Positions 11,292 through 22,761 of a stretch of DNA of 64,000 bases are shown in pieces. Position numbers and translations under genes: made by a program. Location of the stretch: NCBI GenBank assembly GCA_964030785.1, contig OZ034967.1, positions 62,449,712 to 62,513,711 of the forward strand, written 5' to 3'. This DNA comes from Siderastrea siderea (taxonomy: Eukaryota > Cnidaria > Anthozoa > Scleractinia > Rhizangiidae). Each line of letters begins with the position of its first letter. Positions within the stretch are counted from its first letter, which is position 1. The notes beneath the pieces were generated by a model. The model saw only the letters and a program-made list of their open reading frames with translations. It was not told where the DNA came from and searched no databases.

Positions 11292-12740
11292 TGTAAGTCG
11301 GCTCAATATTTCTGCGCTCACTGCACTGATAAACCTAGCCAGAGTTTGCAAAAAGGCATGATCAACGTTGTGCATGAATTCTGAGTAAAAAGCGGGAATA
11401 ACATAGGGCTCAGACGGAAATGGGCCAGCCAACAAAACTGTAAATTGCAACTGGTAAACAATGAAAGCAATAATGTCAAAGTGTATTGCAAGACTCAAAG
11501 AAATTTTAAATATACATGTCATTTTTGGCAGGAGATGAACTGTTAACTATTTTAAGCAAATTAGACAATTTCCAGTTATTTTAAATCAAAATTAAAATAC
11601 AATTTAAATTTTGGGACAGTCTACTTAGCCTCTGGGTCGCTCATTTATCAACTCAAACTTGATTTCTCATTAACCATTGCGGCCAAGATTGCGGCCAAGA
11701 TTTTAACAGATGTCCTTGAAATGATGATTGCTTGAAAAATTCAAAATGTTTAAGCGATGATCGATATAAAGATTTTTCTCTAGAGACTTACGGTGTAAAA
11801 AGATGATAAAAGATTTAAATTTAAAACGCTTTGAACCCTAGACTGAAAGACGAGATATAATTTAACTGATATTTAGGTTTCAATATCTTGGATTCCGCAT
11901 GACGGAAATTACCTACGGAATTTATCATTCATTACGTCAGTTTTCCAGCTTACGAATAACTGTCTTGTGAAAAAATAATAAATATTTACTAAATTTAAAC
12001 CAGTCAAGATCAACATCAAAATTCTTTTTTGACTTTCGTCACAAAATTGAAGTGACACGCTTAAGATTCGTCAAGGACACAACTGTCCTTTACGAAAGCA
12101 AAAATGATCTAAATCGATCCAAATAAATCGAAATCCTGGCATTCTAACCAGAAACCATATAAACAAAATTTGATTTTCTTGTGATGTTTATGACGAGTCA
12201 CTATGTAACTACATTGTTCTCTCATATCCAAGACCAACATGTAATTTTTTTCTTACAAGATTAGCCGCAGTTCGAGCAAACAAATGTATCTTAACCCTTT
12301 CACTCCCAAGGCCAAAAGGGTGCCTACAATCAAAATCTCAAATTTCATTTTGTAAAACACTCAAATATAAATAGTGCCATTAACTTGAGCGACATACAAC
12401 TGATCTCAGTGATAGATCACTAAACATGAATCAAGAAAGCAATGTTTGAAAAAAGACCTCAGCGACAAGAAGTTGAGAGTTGCCGGAACTTAAGAAGACC
12501 TGGATCAGTAAAAGACTCGAAGTAAGAAAATGCAGTAAAGAAGCAGACGACGAAAACAGAAAATTTTGATACCTAAAGTAAAAACTACCTATCTGTAACA
12601 ACAAATTGCCCGATATTTCGGTTTGCAAAACAAACCTTGTTCTGGGGCTACAGGAGTAAAATGAGTAACACCGAACGCCCAAATCAAAGGTGAAGACCAT
12701 CTCAAGACCTTCACTAACCATCAAGATTACACTGAGTCCA
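11292..12740. other. no gene seen; one piggyBac-like MITE end
   Basis: The sequence at about 12293 (ttaaccctttcactcccaa) resembles the TTAA-type end of a common MITE, but no partner end is close. The rest is unremarkable AT-rich DNA. Confidence 0.5.
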
Positions 12741-12810
12741 ACCCCGATAACGCGAACTCTGGAGGGAAACGAAAAACAGTTCGAGTGGGGGGCTCGAGTT
12801 ATCGGGGTCG
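12738..12810. repeat. short inverted-repeat element
   Basis: The left arm accccgataacgcgaactc and the right arm ggctcgagttatcggggt pair as imperfect inverted repeats around a 30-bp core. The motif gagttatcggggt recurs in the element at 13147, so both belong to one repeat family. Confidence 0.6.
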
Positions 12811-13146
12811 ATTGAATATTCAATTTGCCATGTTTACCTAATAATTGATAGTTTACTGATTTTTCAGCACTTCAGTATACGGTATAGTGCAAATCAGTTG
12901 AACATATCTTGTCAGAAACTGCCAACACGATTATGCATTCTTATGATAATACAGTTCTGTGAATGTAACTTAGTTACACTCAACTAGATCATGAGATCGG
13001 GAAATGACTTTCAAATGCGTGATCTGTTCGTTGCACTTATTAAAATCAAATTGCTGAAGTGTTAGTTTTAGAGTTCTTAAAAATCCGATTACTCCACAAG
13101 AAGAGCTAATGAGATTTTCAATGGGCATCCGTGATGAGTTGCAAGA

Positions 13147-13364
13147 ACCCGAATTCGAGTTATCGGGGTAAATTTTGATCAAGGGAAACGAAGTTTAGTT
13201 CGAGTTAGCGGGGAATTCGAGTTGTCCGAGTTCAAGTTAACCGAGTAAAAATGACTGAAAAGTTGTCCAGTCCAAGGTCAAATCCAAGGGAAATGGGACT
13301 TAGTTCGAGTTAGCGAGGAAGTTCACCTGAGTAATCCGAGTTCGAGTATCAGGGGTTCTACTTT
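13147..13364. mobile_element. pogo/Tigger-like MITE remnant
   Basis: The motif ttcgagttatcgggg / ttcgagttagcgggg is repeated about five times between 13150 and 13360. The right end reads tatcaggggttctact. Ends of this type (tagaaccccgataactcgaa when inverted) are widespread for pogo/Tigger-like DNA elements; that link is from memory and is an inference. Confidence 0.5.
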
Positions 13365-13408
13365 ATACTCATGGATATTCTAGTTCCTGCAATCAAATCC
13401 TTCCGTTC

Positions 13409-13655
13409 CTGGAGCCCGTTTCTCGAAACTCACGATAACTTTCCGGGCCAGGTAAGTATTTTTTCAAACTCATTTATTTGTCCGATAAAGGTAATTATTG
13501 GCGCAAACTTAGCGAGATGCTTCACGAAATTATAAAGACTAAAATTTAGCTTTCAAAATCAATAAAAATTGTATAGCTGTTCGAGAATAATGTGCACCTA
13601 AAATATTTTTCGGGCCCGGAAAGTTATCGGGAGTTTCGACAGACGGGCCCCTGGA
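13409..13655. mobile_element. MITE with about 42-bp TIRs
   Basis: The left arm (about 13409-13452, containing ctcgaaactcacgataactt) and the right arm (about 13609-13655, inverted, containing gtcgaaactcccgataactt) share about 40 bp of inverted repeat. The core is 155 bp and non-coding. It lies directly upstream of the Penelope-like fragment and may have inserted into it. Confidence 0.75.
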
Positions 13656-13679
13656 CGTTCAAGTTCACCGTGTCAACAA

Positions 13680-14302
13680 CAAAATCTAAACCGATCTTCA
13701 CACGAAACCCACAGCCAAGCATCAGTGTCTTCTGAAATCATCATGCCACCCTAATCACATCAAGCGAACGTATCCCATTCGCCTGGCCTTGCGTTTACGT
13801 CGTATATGCTCCGGCACAGACACTCTCTTCGATCAGCATTGTAAAGGACTCATTGATTATCTTGTGAAACGTGGCTACAATCATTCTTTTCTCCAAAACG
13901 CGAAATCAATCGCTTCCGCTGCTTCCCACGTCACGATAGGTTGAAACCGCAACAACATCGGCAAAATAACAACGCAGACCGAACACCGCGGTTCGTTAAT
14001 ACCTTCAATCCCGCTCTTAACCCAACAGTTATATTGTGCGAAACATCTGGGCATACTTTAGTACGGCTCAAACCACTGCAAACAAACGTTTTTCTCTACG
14101 TCGCTACATCGCTTGCCTTGCCAAGACATTTGGGAGACTACATGAACGACATGTTCACGAACGCTTTGGCGAGCATCGTCGTTCCGTCCAAAATCATCAA
14201 CAGCTTGCTAAACCTACCCCTGTTTTAGAACATTTCAACTTACCCGGGCACTCTGTCTACGACATCCGTCTCATCCCCTTGGAACTCAGCAATGCGTACT
14301 AA
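13680..14302 (+). pseudogene. Penelope-like retroelement fragment (RT C-terminus and GIY-YIG remnant)
   Basis: A frame beginning near 13692 reads TDLHTKPTAKHQCLLKSSCH, followed by IKRTYPIRLALRLRRICS and IDYLVKRGYNHSFLQ. This is the conserved end of Penelope-like reverse transcriptases. Further on, in another frame (to 14302), RRSVQNH and EHFNLPGHS with IRLIPLEL mark the GIY-YIG endonuclease tail. Stops and frameshifts separate the two parts, so the copy is dead. The RT catalytic core is absent upstream, where other elements have inserted. Confidence 0.7.
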
Positions 14303-15450
14303 CCGAGACTCCGTAATAAAAGCGGCGTAAAGCACGCTTGATTGACAAAGCTAAGACATTGGAGCCGCAAGGATTAAACAGAAGTGATGAGCTTAACACT
14401 AATGACACTTCTTGTTCAGCTACCAACCTATCATTTTCATTTATCTTAATATAAATGTTTAAACTCTTATGATAACGGTCCTGTATTTACTAATTTTACT
14501 CCTGTAGCCCCCCAGAAGAAGGGGGTTGTTTTGCAAACCCAAATATCGGACAATTCTTTGTTACATATATTTTTTACTTTGTAAACCCAAATTTTCTGTT
14601 TCTGCTTCTGCGTCTCCCTATAACTGCCGTATGGATCAGTCTTACCGTATATTTTTGGATATGTTTGGGGGCGGCCTGGTTTCAAGGATAGAGATAAAAG
14701 TTATAAGCGGAAGAGTGAGAGTTTTCCTCCTTATCTTCTTTTTCTTAAGCTGTTTGGCACCAAAAGTGACTTTCCTTTTCCAGTTGTTATGTTATTTCGA
14801 GAGCGCACGTTGCATATGTGGCGATTAACTAGTAGTTCTCGTGGAGAAGTAAATGCTGCTGGCTATGTATTCATATATTCAAAAACCACTACTGCTCATT
14901 TTCGATATAAACTTGTTGAAGACGTTGCTTGTTTCTGAAAATTGAAACCGTTTTATTTATGTATGTGAGATCTATACATTTCCAAATTATTCCAAATTGC
15001 GGCTTGATTGATTGTTGCTTTGAAATGAAGCAACACGTACAACCCTTGAGACGTCACTGAAGGCTTCATAGCCTTGATGAATGCTCCCAAGAATTGAGTT
15101 TGACATTACTCGAAAAATCCTAAAAGCAAACTTCTTGCCTTCCCCGCTCCTCGCTACACTAGCTCCTCCCAATATAAAAACATTCGATCGCCGCTGACGT
15201 GATGTGAAACATGTGACACATCAAACGCCGAATGTAAACGCATCTCCGATTGGCTGTAATGGCAATATCCATCTGGCTGCATGTTGAATCGTCCGATCCA
15301 AATTTCTCAAATCGGCCTAGAATGGGATGCTGCCTCCGCTAACGCTCCTGCAGCAATAACCAATAACCAACGAAGGGCGTGGCGCAGAGCTGGGGGTATT
15401 CAACTCATATCCAACAAGTGCGAGTGGAATAATTATTTTATTTTAATTCA
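14303..15450. other. no gene seen; dispersed repeat piece near 15360-15440
   Basis: The stretch aaccaacgaagggcg to tcaactcatatccaac with gagtggaataatt (about 15360-15435) recurs at about 37700-37770, so it is a dispersed repeat. Otherwise there is nothing recognisable. Confidence 0.5.
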
Positions 15451-15451
15451 C

Positions 15452-15770
15452 TGCGCTGGCTGCAAATGTCAGTGATTGTCGAGGCTGCAACCTATGCCAA
15501 GAATGACTGGCCGCCAACATTACATAACATAATTTTTATTTTAACATAATTTTGATTTTTATATTTTAATATAGTTGAAGAAACAGAATTTTAATATATT
15601 TTTACAGTTTTTTTAGCTTAGTTAATTGTTGTAATTAGGCTTTTTAAATGTATATAAATATTTTCCATTTTATATACATTAATTACGTTTTTAGTTAGGC
15701 AGGTTAGGTGTCCACAATTAGTAGAGGGGACTTTTCCCCTCAGCTACTACAGTTTTGACACGTTAATAAA

Positions 15771-15840
<70 letters not shown>
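15452..15840 (+). mobile_element. 3' end of a LINE-type retrotransposon with (TTA)n tail
   Basis: The frame VIVEAATYAKNDWPPTLHNI followed by a stop (about 15471-15550) resembles the C-terminus of cnidarian LINE ORF2 proteins. It is followed by an AT-rich untranslated region, then ggggacttttcccctcagct, aataaag, and a (TTA)n tail at 15773-15840. The copy is 5'-truncated. Family assignment is from memory of similar ends. Confidence 0.55.
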
Positions 15841-15842
<2 letters not shown>

Positions 15843-16050
15843 CCTTTAAGCCCCAACAACGATCAGCATCACATTTCTCCTCGTCATATCAGTGCATTAT
15901 AACACATACAAGTCACGGGAATTAAGGAAATAATCACCAACGATGAAACGTGAAGTTAAAGCAAGTTCTTTCAGCTGATGCCATAAAAAAAATATGGAGA
16001 ACAGCTGAGGAGAATCTGCATGCTGATACTGGGGCTTATTAAAGGGTTAA
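15838..16050. mobile_element. TTAA-flanked MITE (piggyBac-like)
   Basis: The left end is TTAACCCTTTAAG with ccccaacaacgatcagcat; the right end, inverted, is TTAACCCTTTAATAAG with ccccagtatcagcat. The element is bounded by TTAA on both sides, the piggyBac target. Length is 213 bp. It sits exactly in the end of the (TTA)n tail of the preceding LINE. Confidence 0.75.
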
Positions 16051-17885
16051 CTCAACTTTGGTAATCGTGCTGTTTTTTGCCATATTTCTGGACAGAACTT
16101 TTGCTTCACCACAACAACTTTTGAACACCGTGCTACTTAACATGGCATCCAATTTCATTCTAAGGCAAAACATGGGGTTGATAACCAACATTTGGTGAGC
16201 CGAATCAGAAAGCTTGAAATTAGACTTAGATAATCGAAATTGCGAACTAACAATTTTCTTTGTCGCACAATGAGTCAGTTGCCTGCGCGAAAAGGTGCTC
16301 TATTTTCAGTTTCTTCCCGATTCCTGAATTTATCAGACACTTTATTTCACCCGCCCAAGCCTGATGAGTAGATGGAAAAACAGATGAAAAGCAAAAACAC
16401 TGAAGGGAGATCAACCCTTATTGCAAGTGCTTATTATCTTTCGAGTTGTAGGTGCAACTTTCCATTAACCTCTGAAAATAATGCAGACACTTCACTCTTG
16501 CCAGTTGGCGTTTTTGTAGCTCTCTTGTCTGGTGAACAGATTTTTCCCAGCTATATTTTGATGGACGCCTTTTTTCGACAACCGGCTGGATACAATTTTC
16601 AAAGTTGAGAAAAATTTTAATGAACCTATCGTTCTGTTACAGATACCATAACAGCTTTTCTTTTGGTAAAAATGGCCCACTACTTCTGCTAGTTAACTGC
16701 AATACCAAGGCTAACTAAACTTACCTTGAGACATATGTGATCCTAAACAACAAAATTACTGAAGACTGTATCAGCTTTTATCAACAGCATACAACAAGTT
16801 ATAAAACGATGTGTTTTCGCACTAGCATGTGATAAACTGCTTATCAACCCTCCATAAAATTGTTTGGCTACCTTGCTTTTCGCACTTTCGTCCTGTATAT
16901 TTGCCGGTCTTAATAGTCTGCTAGCTTATTTATCAGTCACTTATATCGCTTACATCTCGTTTCTAAATACTCTCGTTTCCACTAATGCATATTACTCTGT
17001 TCCTCTAATGCTAAAAACGATACGAAGACAATGATTCTAATTTTTCACTCAAAACCTGTGCGGTTCATGTACGTCATGAAACGCATTATGGAAAGTGTTC
17101 AATACGCTGCCGACGCGATTTAAGTTGTGCTTGATATTGTCCGCTATTGCCTCAAACCTTTTAAATAGCTCAATGTCGGCCGCTATAACTGTTTTGAGGT
17201 TCGGCAATCGGAACTAAACCGGGGCAAGAAGAAATTAGAGGTTCTAGTTACGAAAAAAAACTCTGAAAGCCGTTAACACTCGTAAAACAAGCAACCCAAA
17301 TATGGCTTTTTATATGCAGAAGCAATTTTTACTCCATTAATGAATTAAAATTGGTGGTTTAAACGTTTTATTTAAATTTTACCGAAGTAAAGCCTGTTAA
17401 CAGCTAAAAGCCTTAATGTACGTTTAAAGCATGAGAGCTGGGACGCATCTATAGTACGTGTAATTCAACTATATGAGATATCCACTTAGTTTCAACTAAT
17501 TTCTCTAGGTCATACTTTCTGTGGTTCAAAACTCAAGTTCTTTAAATGATTTGCGTGTTCTAAAACTTTTTCTCCCTTCTTTTTAAGTATTCCACCTTTT
17601 CCTAATGGTAGCTTTCGAGAGCAACGGTTGACCGAAAGAGTTGAAGAATTTGACTAACGGTCCTTGTTGTCATCTAACAGGAGCTGTACGACCTTTAAAA
17701 ACCACAGTATTTGATCGTGATGATGAGTGTATTAAGTTAGTCAAATATACTAAAAACTGTCTAAAATAAACGGCCGCTTACGTCACCCACGGTTTGTAAC
17801 AGTTGTGATCAGACAGCCTCTATTAGGAGAAAACTAATTTCAGAAATTAGTTTTGTAACTTCAGTTACGTAGTGTAAAAAAAAAC
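16051..17885. other. no gene seen
   Basis: There are short ORFs only (up to 78 codons at 16372). A perfect 11-bp hairpin (aaaactaattt / aaattagtttt) lies at about 17830-17855. Confidence 0.55.
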
Positions 17886-18192
17886 TGTTGTGGGGGGACT
17901 AACCTTGCTTATGTAACGAAACTGGTATTTTAAAACAGTTGTGCATGAGCTGTAAGGAGCTGTTAAGATTGTGAATAGTTTCCGTAGATATGCAGGACTG
18001 TTATATCCCGAATCCGGTTAGCGAAGTAGTACACGCGACGGTAGGTATAAAAGAGACTTACGCATTTTAACGGGTTGGAGTTTTTGGTGCACTGATCTTG
18101 CACTGTAGAGAAGCCTGCAGAGTGTAGCAATAAAGCTATTAGAGAAATGGATTTGGTTGTTGTGGTCGGCGACCGACGCAGCGCTCGTTACA
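17886..18192 (+). mobile_element. possible solo LTR
   Basis: The stretch starts TGTTGTGG and ends CGTTACA (TG...CA). It has a TATA-like box (ggtataaaag, about 18044-18053) and a poly(A) signal (AATAAA, 18129-18134) in the order expected for U3-R-U5. I could not find a matching target duplication (aaaac versus cttta), so the boundaries are uncertain. No second LTR or internal domain is present. Confidence 0.4.
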
Positions 18193-18460
18193 CTTTAATA
18201 TATCAGTTTTATATCCCGGTTTGTTAGAACTAGCCGTTTAAATTTAATGGTATTTTAAGATTGCCCAAAACGGTCAAATCAACACCCTAATTACAACCGA
18301 GTAAGCAGCCTTATTATATGGCTGGCTGTGCGAGCGGATCAAGAAGATCGTGGAAGCGTAGCGAAATTTTTTTCTGGGCCCGAAATAAACAACGCGTTGA
18401 AGCTCGACAGAGGAAATTTCTCTTTACACAACTACCGCGTTGAAAATGTTATAAAACAAG

Positions 18461-18622
18461 TAATTCATACGTCAGCCGTGCTTCATCGAGATATGAAGCA
18501 CTTGAATGGGAAGTTTGGAGAGCACTCAAGAAGCTAGAGTTGCAACTCTTACGCATCTTTCGTGCTCTCCAAACTTCCCGCGTACTTCATTTCTCGATGA
18601 AGCACGCTGCCGTATGAACCAA
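18461..18622. mobile_element. palindromic MITE, about 57-bp arms
   Basis: The left arm (about 18467-18524: catacgtcagccgtgcttca to gggaagtttggagagcac) and the right arm (about 18558-18617, inverted) match closely around a short spacer. There is no coding capacity. Confidence 0.8.
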
Positions 18623-18889
18623 TTGTCAATTGCCGATGAGTAAGTAAGTTAACAAGCAAAAGGAAACAACTTTTTATGTTAAAATTGATCTTCTGTCCAC
18701 CGGCTTTTTTTTTATTTATTGCTGAAAGACGGTTAGATTACAAACGCTGGTGCCCTCCTTGAGTTACAGTTTTTTATTTTGTGCTCAAGAAAACAGGCTA
18801 AATCGGTCTCTGATGACTTGTTGCCAATTGCTTTTAGCTCCTTTATGAAGGTCTGGTACAAAGCCAATTACTTTCACGTAAAACTAATT

Positions 18890-18960
18890 TTCATGTGAAG
18901 AAAATACACTTAGCCTCGCCTCGATAGGGAGGCTCAAGACAGTTTGGAAATGGCCTAGAT
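18890..18960. repeat. half-copy of a palindromic MITE
   Basis: gcctcgcc...gaggctcaagacagtttggaaatggcc resembles the right end of the element at 31690-31860. Only one end is present here. Confidence 0.45.
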
Positions 18961-18967
18961 TTCGTTT

Positions 18968-19480
18968 GTATGGTCACACGTTAGGGTTTCATCCATGGAC
19001 TCAAAAGTTAGAACCACCTTGTACAGCATGATAATCAGCACCACAAGAAAGTACTGCTCAGTAGCTTTCATTTGAATGGAACACTAAAAGATTTCATACT
19101 TAAAAGTTAGAACCACCTTGTACAGCATGATAAACAGCACCACAGGAAAGTACTGCTCAGTAACTTTCACTTGAATGATCACACTTTGGGATTTCATAAA
19201 CTGACTCAAAAGTTAGAACCACCCTGTACAGCATAATCAACAGCACCACAGGAAAGTACTGCTCAATAGCTTACATTTGCATGATCACACGGTAGGGATT
19301 CATCCACGGACTCAAAAGATAAAACCACCTTGTACTGAATAAACCAAGCGGCACTACAGGAGAATACTATCAATAGCTGTCATTTGAATATCACACTACA
19401 GAGTTTAATCTACAAACTTCTATAAAACCATCTTGTACAGTTTAAATTACAGTACCACAGGGAGGTATTTCTCAATTCTG
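18968..19480. repeat. tandem repeat, about 104 bp x 5
   Basis: The motif agttagaaccaccttgtaca recurs at about 19007, 19106, 19212, 19317 and 19421 in progressively diverged form, with spacing of 99-106 bp. Each unit also has agcaccacaggaaagtactg. The repeat decays toward its right end. Confidence 0.9.
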
Positions 19481-19890
19481 AGATTTCTTTTACTGGGGAT
19501 TTAAAAATCCCCGGCAGAAAACAGCATGGCCATTAACTGAAACATTATTTCATGCGATTCTTATATTATTAATTTGAAATATTCAGCTGAAAAAGAAACG
19601 AGGGAAATTGTATATTCAGTTATATGCTTGTTCTCATCAGAAATAGCGAGCTGGCGCATGGTTTTAATTTCTAAGAAAGCCATATATTTTTACTTGTCAT
19701 ATGGGAGTACATTGATTCTAACACATATCCTGATAAGGTCGATAAGGGTTTCAGTGAAACTAACATTATTTATTCCTGAATATATGAAATTCATATATTG
19801 AACTGCGGAATGAAAAATTAAATGTAAAGAAGATCCTCGCAGTTATTAACGCAACTTATGCAGTTGCGAAAAGAAAGCCTGAAAAAATCA

Positions 19891-19961
19891 GGCTTGCCGG
19901 GATTCGAACCCTGACCTCTGCGATACGGGTGCAGCGCTCTAACCAATTGAGCTAACAAGCC
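19891..19961 (-). tRNA. tRNA-Thr(CGT)-like sequence, probably pseudogene
   Basis: It folds as a cloverleaf: acceptor GGCTTGT with CAAGCC, D arm GCTC...GAGC, anticodon stem CTGC/GCAG, T loop GGTTCGAATCC. The loop reads CCCGTAT, so the anticodon would be CGT (Thr). Position 33 is C instead of the invariant U, the last anticodon-stem pair is A-C, and the length is 71 nt. These faults suggest a non-functional, element-borne copy. Confidence 0.55.
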
Positions 19962-20079
19962 AACTGGGAGCTGGTCATTAAATTGGTTCGTAATATACCC
20001 GGGAAAGATGAAGATGAATTTATGAATATATGAAATTCATATATTCATCTTCATGATGAATAATGACCAGCTCCCAGTT

Positions 20080-20150
20080 GGCTTGTTAGCTCAATTGGTT
20101 AGAGCGCTGCACCGGTATCGCAGAGGTCAGGGTTCGAATCTCGGCAAGCC
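20080..20150 (+). tRNA. tRNA-Thr(GGT)-like sequence, probably pseudogene
   Basis: This is the inverted partner of the unit at 19891-19961, with the same cloverleaf arms. The anticodon loop is CCGGTAT, giving GGT (Thr) but again C at position 33 and an A-C pair closing the loop. The T arm reads GGTTCGAATCT. It differs from its partner mainly in the anticodon and T arm. Confidence 0.55.
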
Positions 20151-20225
20151 TGATTTTTTCAGGCTTTCTTTTCGCAACTGCATAAGTTACGTTAATAACT
20201 GCGAGGATCTTCTTTACATTTAATT

Positions 20226-22013
20226 ATTTATTCCTATATAAAGGTACATAGAATAAAACTGTAGCAATAGAAAGACTGGCTGAGATGGCTTAAAATATAT
20301 ATATTACATTTTTCAAAAACGTTAAAACTAAGATATGATTATAAACGGGTCAAATTAAAGTGAGAAGATCATAAATGAAATAATATCAAATAAAGATAGC
20401 TAGTCGTTTAACTTCCAGATTACTGTTTCACCAATTTCAGCTTATTACTCTGTCAAATATTGAACGTCACAAATTAATCTTGTTTGGAAAAAAAATATAC
20501 GAAAATAAACTAAAATTGATTTTAACTTGCGACATAAAGAAACTGATTTAATTTTACCTTGACCTTAATTCAACGTGGGGAAAATGAAGCATATTTTAGT
20601 CAAAAAATAAAAATTGACGAGCCTTGTTTAGTTAAACGAAAGAATCTCTGTTTTTATAGAGTAAAAGAACGATCGATTTGTTGTACGTTCTTTTCAGTGA
20701 AATCCGCTAGGTCCCATGCAAGAAAATTCGACGGCATGTATCCGCAGTTAAATATGGGAAAGCTACGTTTCATAACTTATTACCTTTTACCTTAAAGTAA
20801 GCAGATACAATAACACAAATATCAAATGTGTACATATTCATTACAACAACGATACTAGACTCAGTACAGCATTGAAATAAAGCAAACAGCGTAAATTAAA
20901 GCTCATACCTTTTTTGTATTAGTCGGCCGGATTTTAACAGCCCCTCTTGCGACTGTACTCTGCTACAGCTTTCACTCTCTTCTTTAAAAGTTTGCCTTAG
21001 GTGTTGGAGCTCTGAAGCAGAGATATATTTGGAATCTTATGCGGTTTTTCCATAAACGAAACTGACTGCTGGAAACAGATGGCACATGAATATGACGTTT
21101 AAGTGACAAATGAGATAACTATTGTTGGTAAGCGACTTTGTTTTTGTCCTTGTATCAAGACCGCATCTAGCGATAAGAAATTGTGTTGGAGTACATAATG
21201 GATTATCGAATAGCCGAAAGTTAAAAATAAAATTAATCACTGTACGAAAAAGTGTTCTTCTTTGGTTTGTAGCATTTACCTTAGAGGCTCCAATTTTCAC
21301 TTTAAAATTTCGAATCTTTCGAATCAGTATTATTGAAATTGTGGCAGAACATAATACGGGAAAAATAGCTTTAACGAAGAAACCGAAACGAACAATAAGA
21401 TGAAAGGCAATAAGTGAGAAACTGACGTTAAAATTGCTTCCTTTTGTATGACGACATTATTAATGGGCACTTTTCGTTCTGAGCTGGACATCTGAATTTT
21501 ACTTAATGTATTTTCAGTACCCAAAACAAAGCGATTTCCAGGTTAGTGTATTTTATTGTTGGAGCTAATGTTAAGATGTTATCACCAGCAATGTGTCAAG
21601 AGAATATATCACTCAATGCTGAAGGAATAATAATTAAATTGGTCTACTTTGTACTGCGTTAATGGTCTTGATTAACAAGCGAATAAACATAAATCCTTAA
21701 ATAAGCGCTTTTCGGTCCACCGGTACTCAATATGTAAGTATGGATACCAATTTTAGTCTGCATCTTTCGTTTTGATTAATTTTTTAGTTATCATAGGACA
21801 GGGTCTGGTACAAAGGTTTTATTTGGTTAACAGCTAACATTGTTTTTGGACTGTAAACATTTTCGGTGTTTCTGTTTTCGCTCTTTGTAAATCCTGCTTG
21901 AGGGAGAAGATTTTTATATAACTTTTAAAATTATTTTACTAACCCTAAAGCTCGATAAAGTTCTTTATAAAAATGATGGATTAAAGAAAACAATACGAGA
22001 ATTAAAAAATAAA
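20226..22013. other. no gene seen
   Basis: AT-rich DNA with chance ORFs of up to 93 codons and no recognisable domain. Confidence 0.6.
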
Positions 22014-22135
22014 GAAAATCTAGTCCAACTTGCAAGAATTTAATCAATTTCAAAAGAAAATCTAGCCAAACTGCATGAAATTGTATCAATTTCAAAAGAA
22101 AATCTAAAATTGCATGAAATTGTATCAATTTCAGG
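22014..22135. repeat. tandem repeat, about 50 bp x 3
   Basis: aaaatctag...gcatgaaattgtatcaatttcaa is repeated with small differences. The open minus-strand frame here (LLKLIQFHAVWLDFLLKLIK) is only translated repeat. Confidence 0.75.
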
Positions 22136-22164
22136 TAACAATACGTTGCCAGCGATTCAGATTA

Positions 22165-22250
22165 ATTATCAATTATTCACCGACGTGGAGGTGAATAATG
22201 GTGGATATTTGCCAAGCCGCGAAGCCACCAACGCTGGGGTGAATAACGGT
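22165..22250. mobile_element. MITE piece with ttattcacc ends
   Basis: ttattcacc at 22173 pairs with ggtgaataa at about 22190, followed by tggtggatatttgcca and a second ggtgaataa near 22239. It is related to the element at 31531-31620. Confidence 0.5.
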
Positions 22251-22721
22251 TTTGGTCAAACCAGTGGATAGCCAGCACCAAATAGTTTCTTTTTATCTGA
22301 GAAATGAGGAAAAATGACTCGCGCGCGAAATCCAAAAACACTGCCGGAAAGGGAATTGCTGGTTTGCATGTGACGTCATAAAATTCTAAAATCAAAACTC
22401 GCTAGGCCTGCTGAATTTTTATCGTCAATAGGTGTAAGTTGACATAAAAATATATCTTTTTACAAGTTTCCAGCTCGGTAGCGTCCTTCGTTTTTAAACT
22501 AGAGCATTTTGAATTTTCGAGTTCTCCGCCGTACGTGACATCAAGATGGCGCCGTGACAAAGCTGTCTTGTTTGAAAAAAAGGCCTCTCCTTAGGATTTT
22601 TAGCAGTTTGAACATTTCAAGTATTAGGTGAGGTGTTAACGCGAAAGTATACTAGCTCACGAGCGAAAAGTAATCGCTTTCATTGCAAAAGTGAATTCCA
22701 GGTGTTTTCTTTGATATCCGA

Positions 22722-22761
22722 CCGCCATAGTGGTGTACCACGGCGGTACACCAATATGGCG
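22722..22761. repeat. 16-bp hairpin
   Basis: cgccatagtggtgtac and gtacaccaatatggcg are inverted repeats (15/16) with an 8-bp loop. Confidence 0.7.

Larger units (their letters stand above)
19815..20225. repeat. large palindrome carrying two tRNA-Thr-like sequences
   Basis: The left arm (about 19815-19990) and the right arm (about 20048-20225) are inverted near-copies. Reading outward from the centre, each has ctcccagttgg, a tRNA-like unit, a short aaatcaggc/gcctgattttt hairpin, gcaactgcataagtt and gcgaggatcttctttacatt. A second palindrome, gaatatatgaa/ttcatatattc, occurs at 20023-20045 and again just outside at 19778-19800. The whole looks like a mobile palindromic element built on a tRNA gene. 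Confidence 0.85.

Noticed and set aside
12431..12823. 130-codon minus-strand frame
   Set aside because: Overlaps an inverted-repeat element and has no recognisable content.
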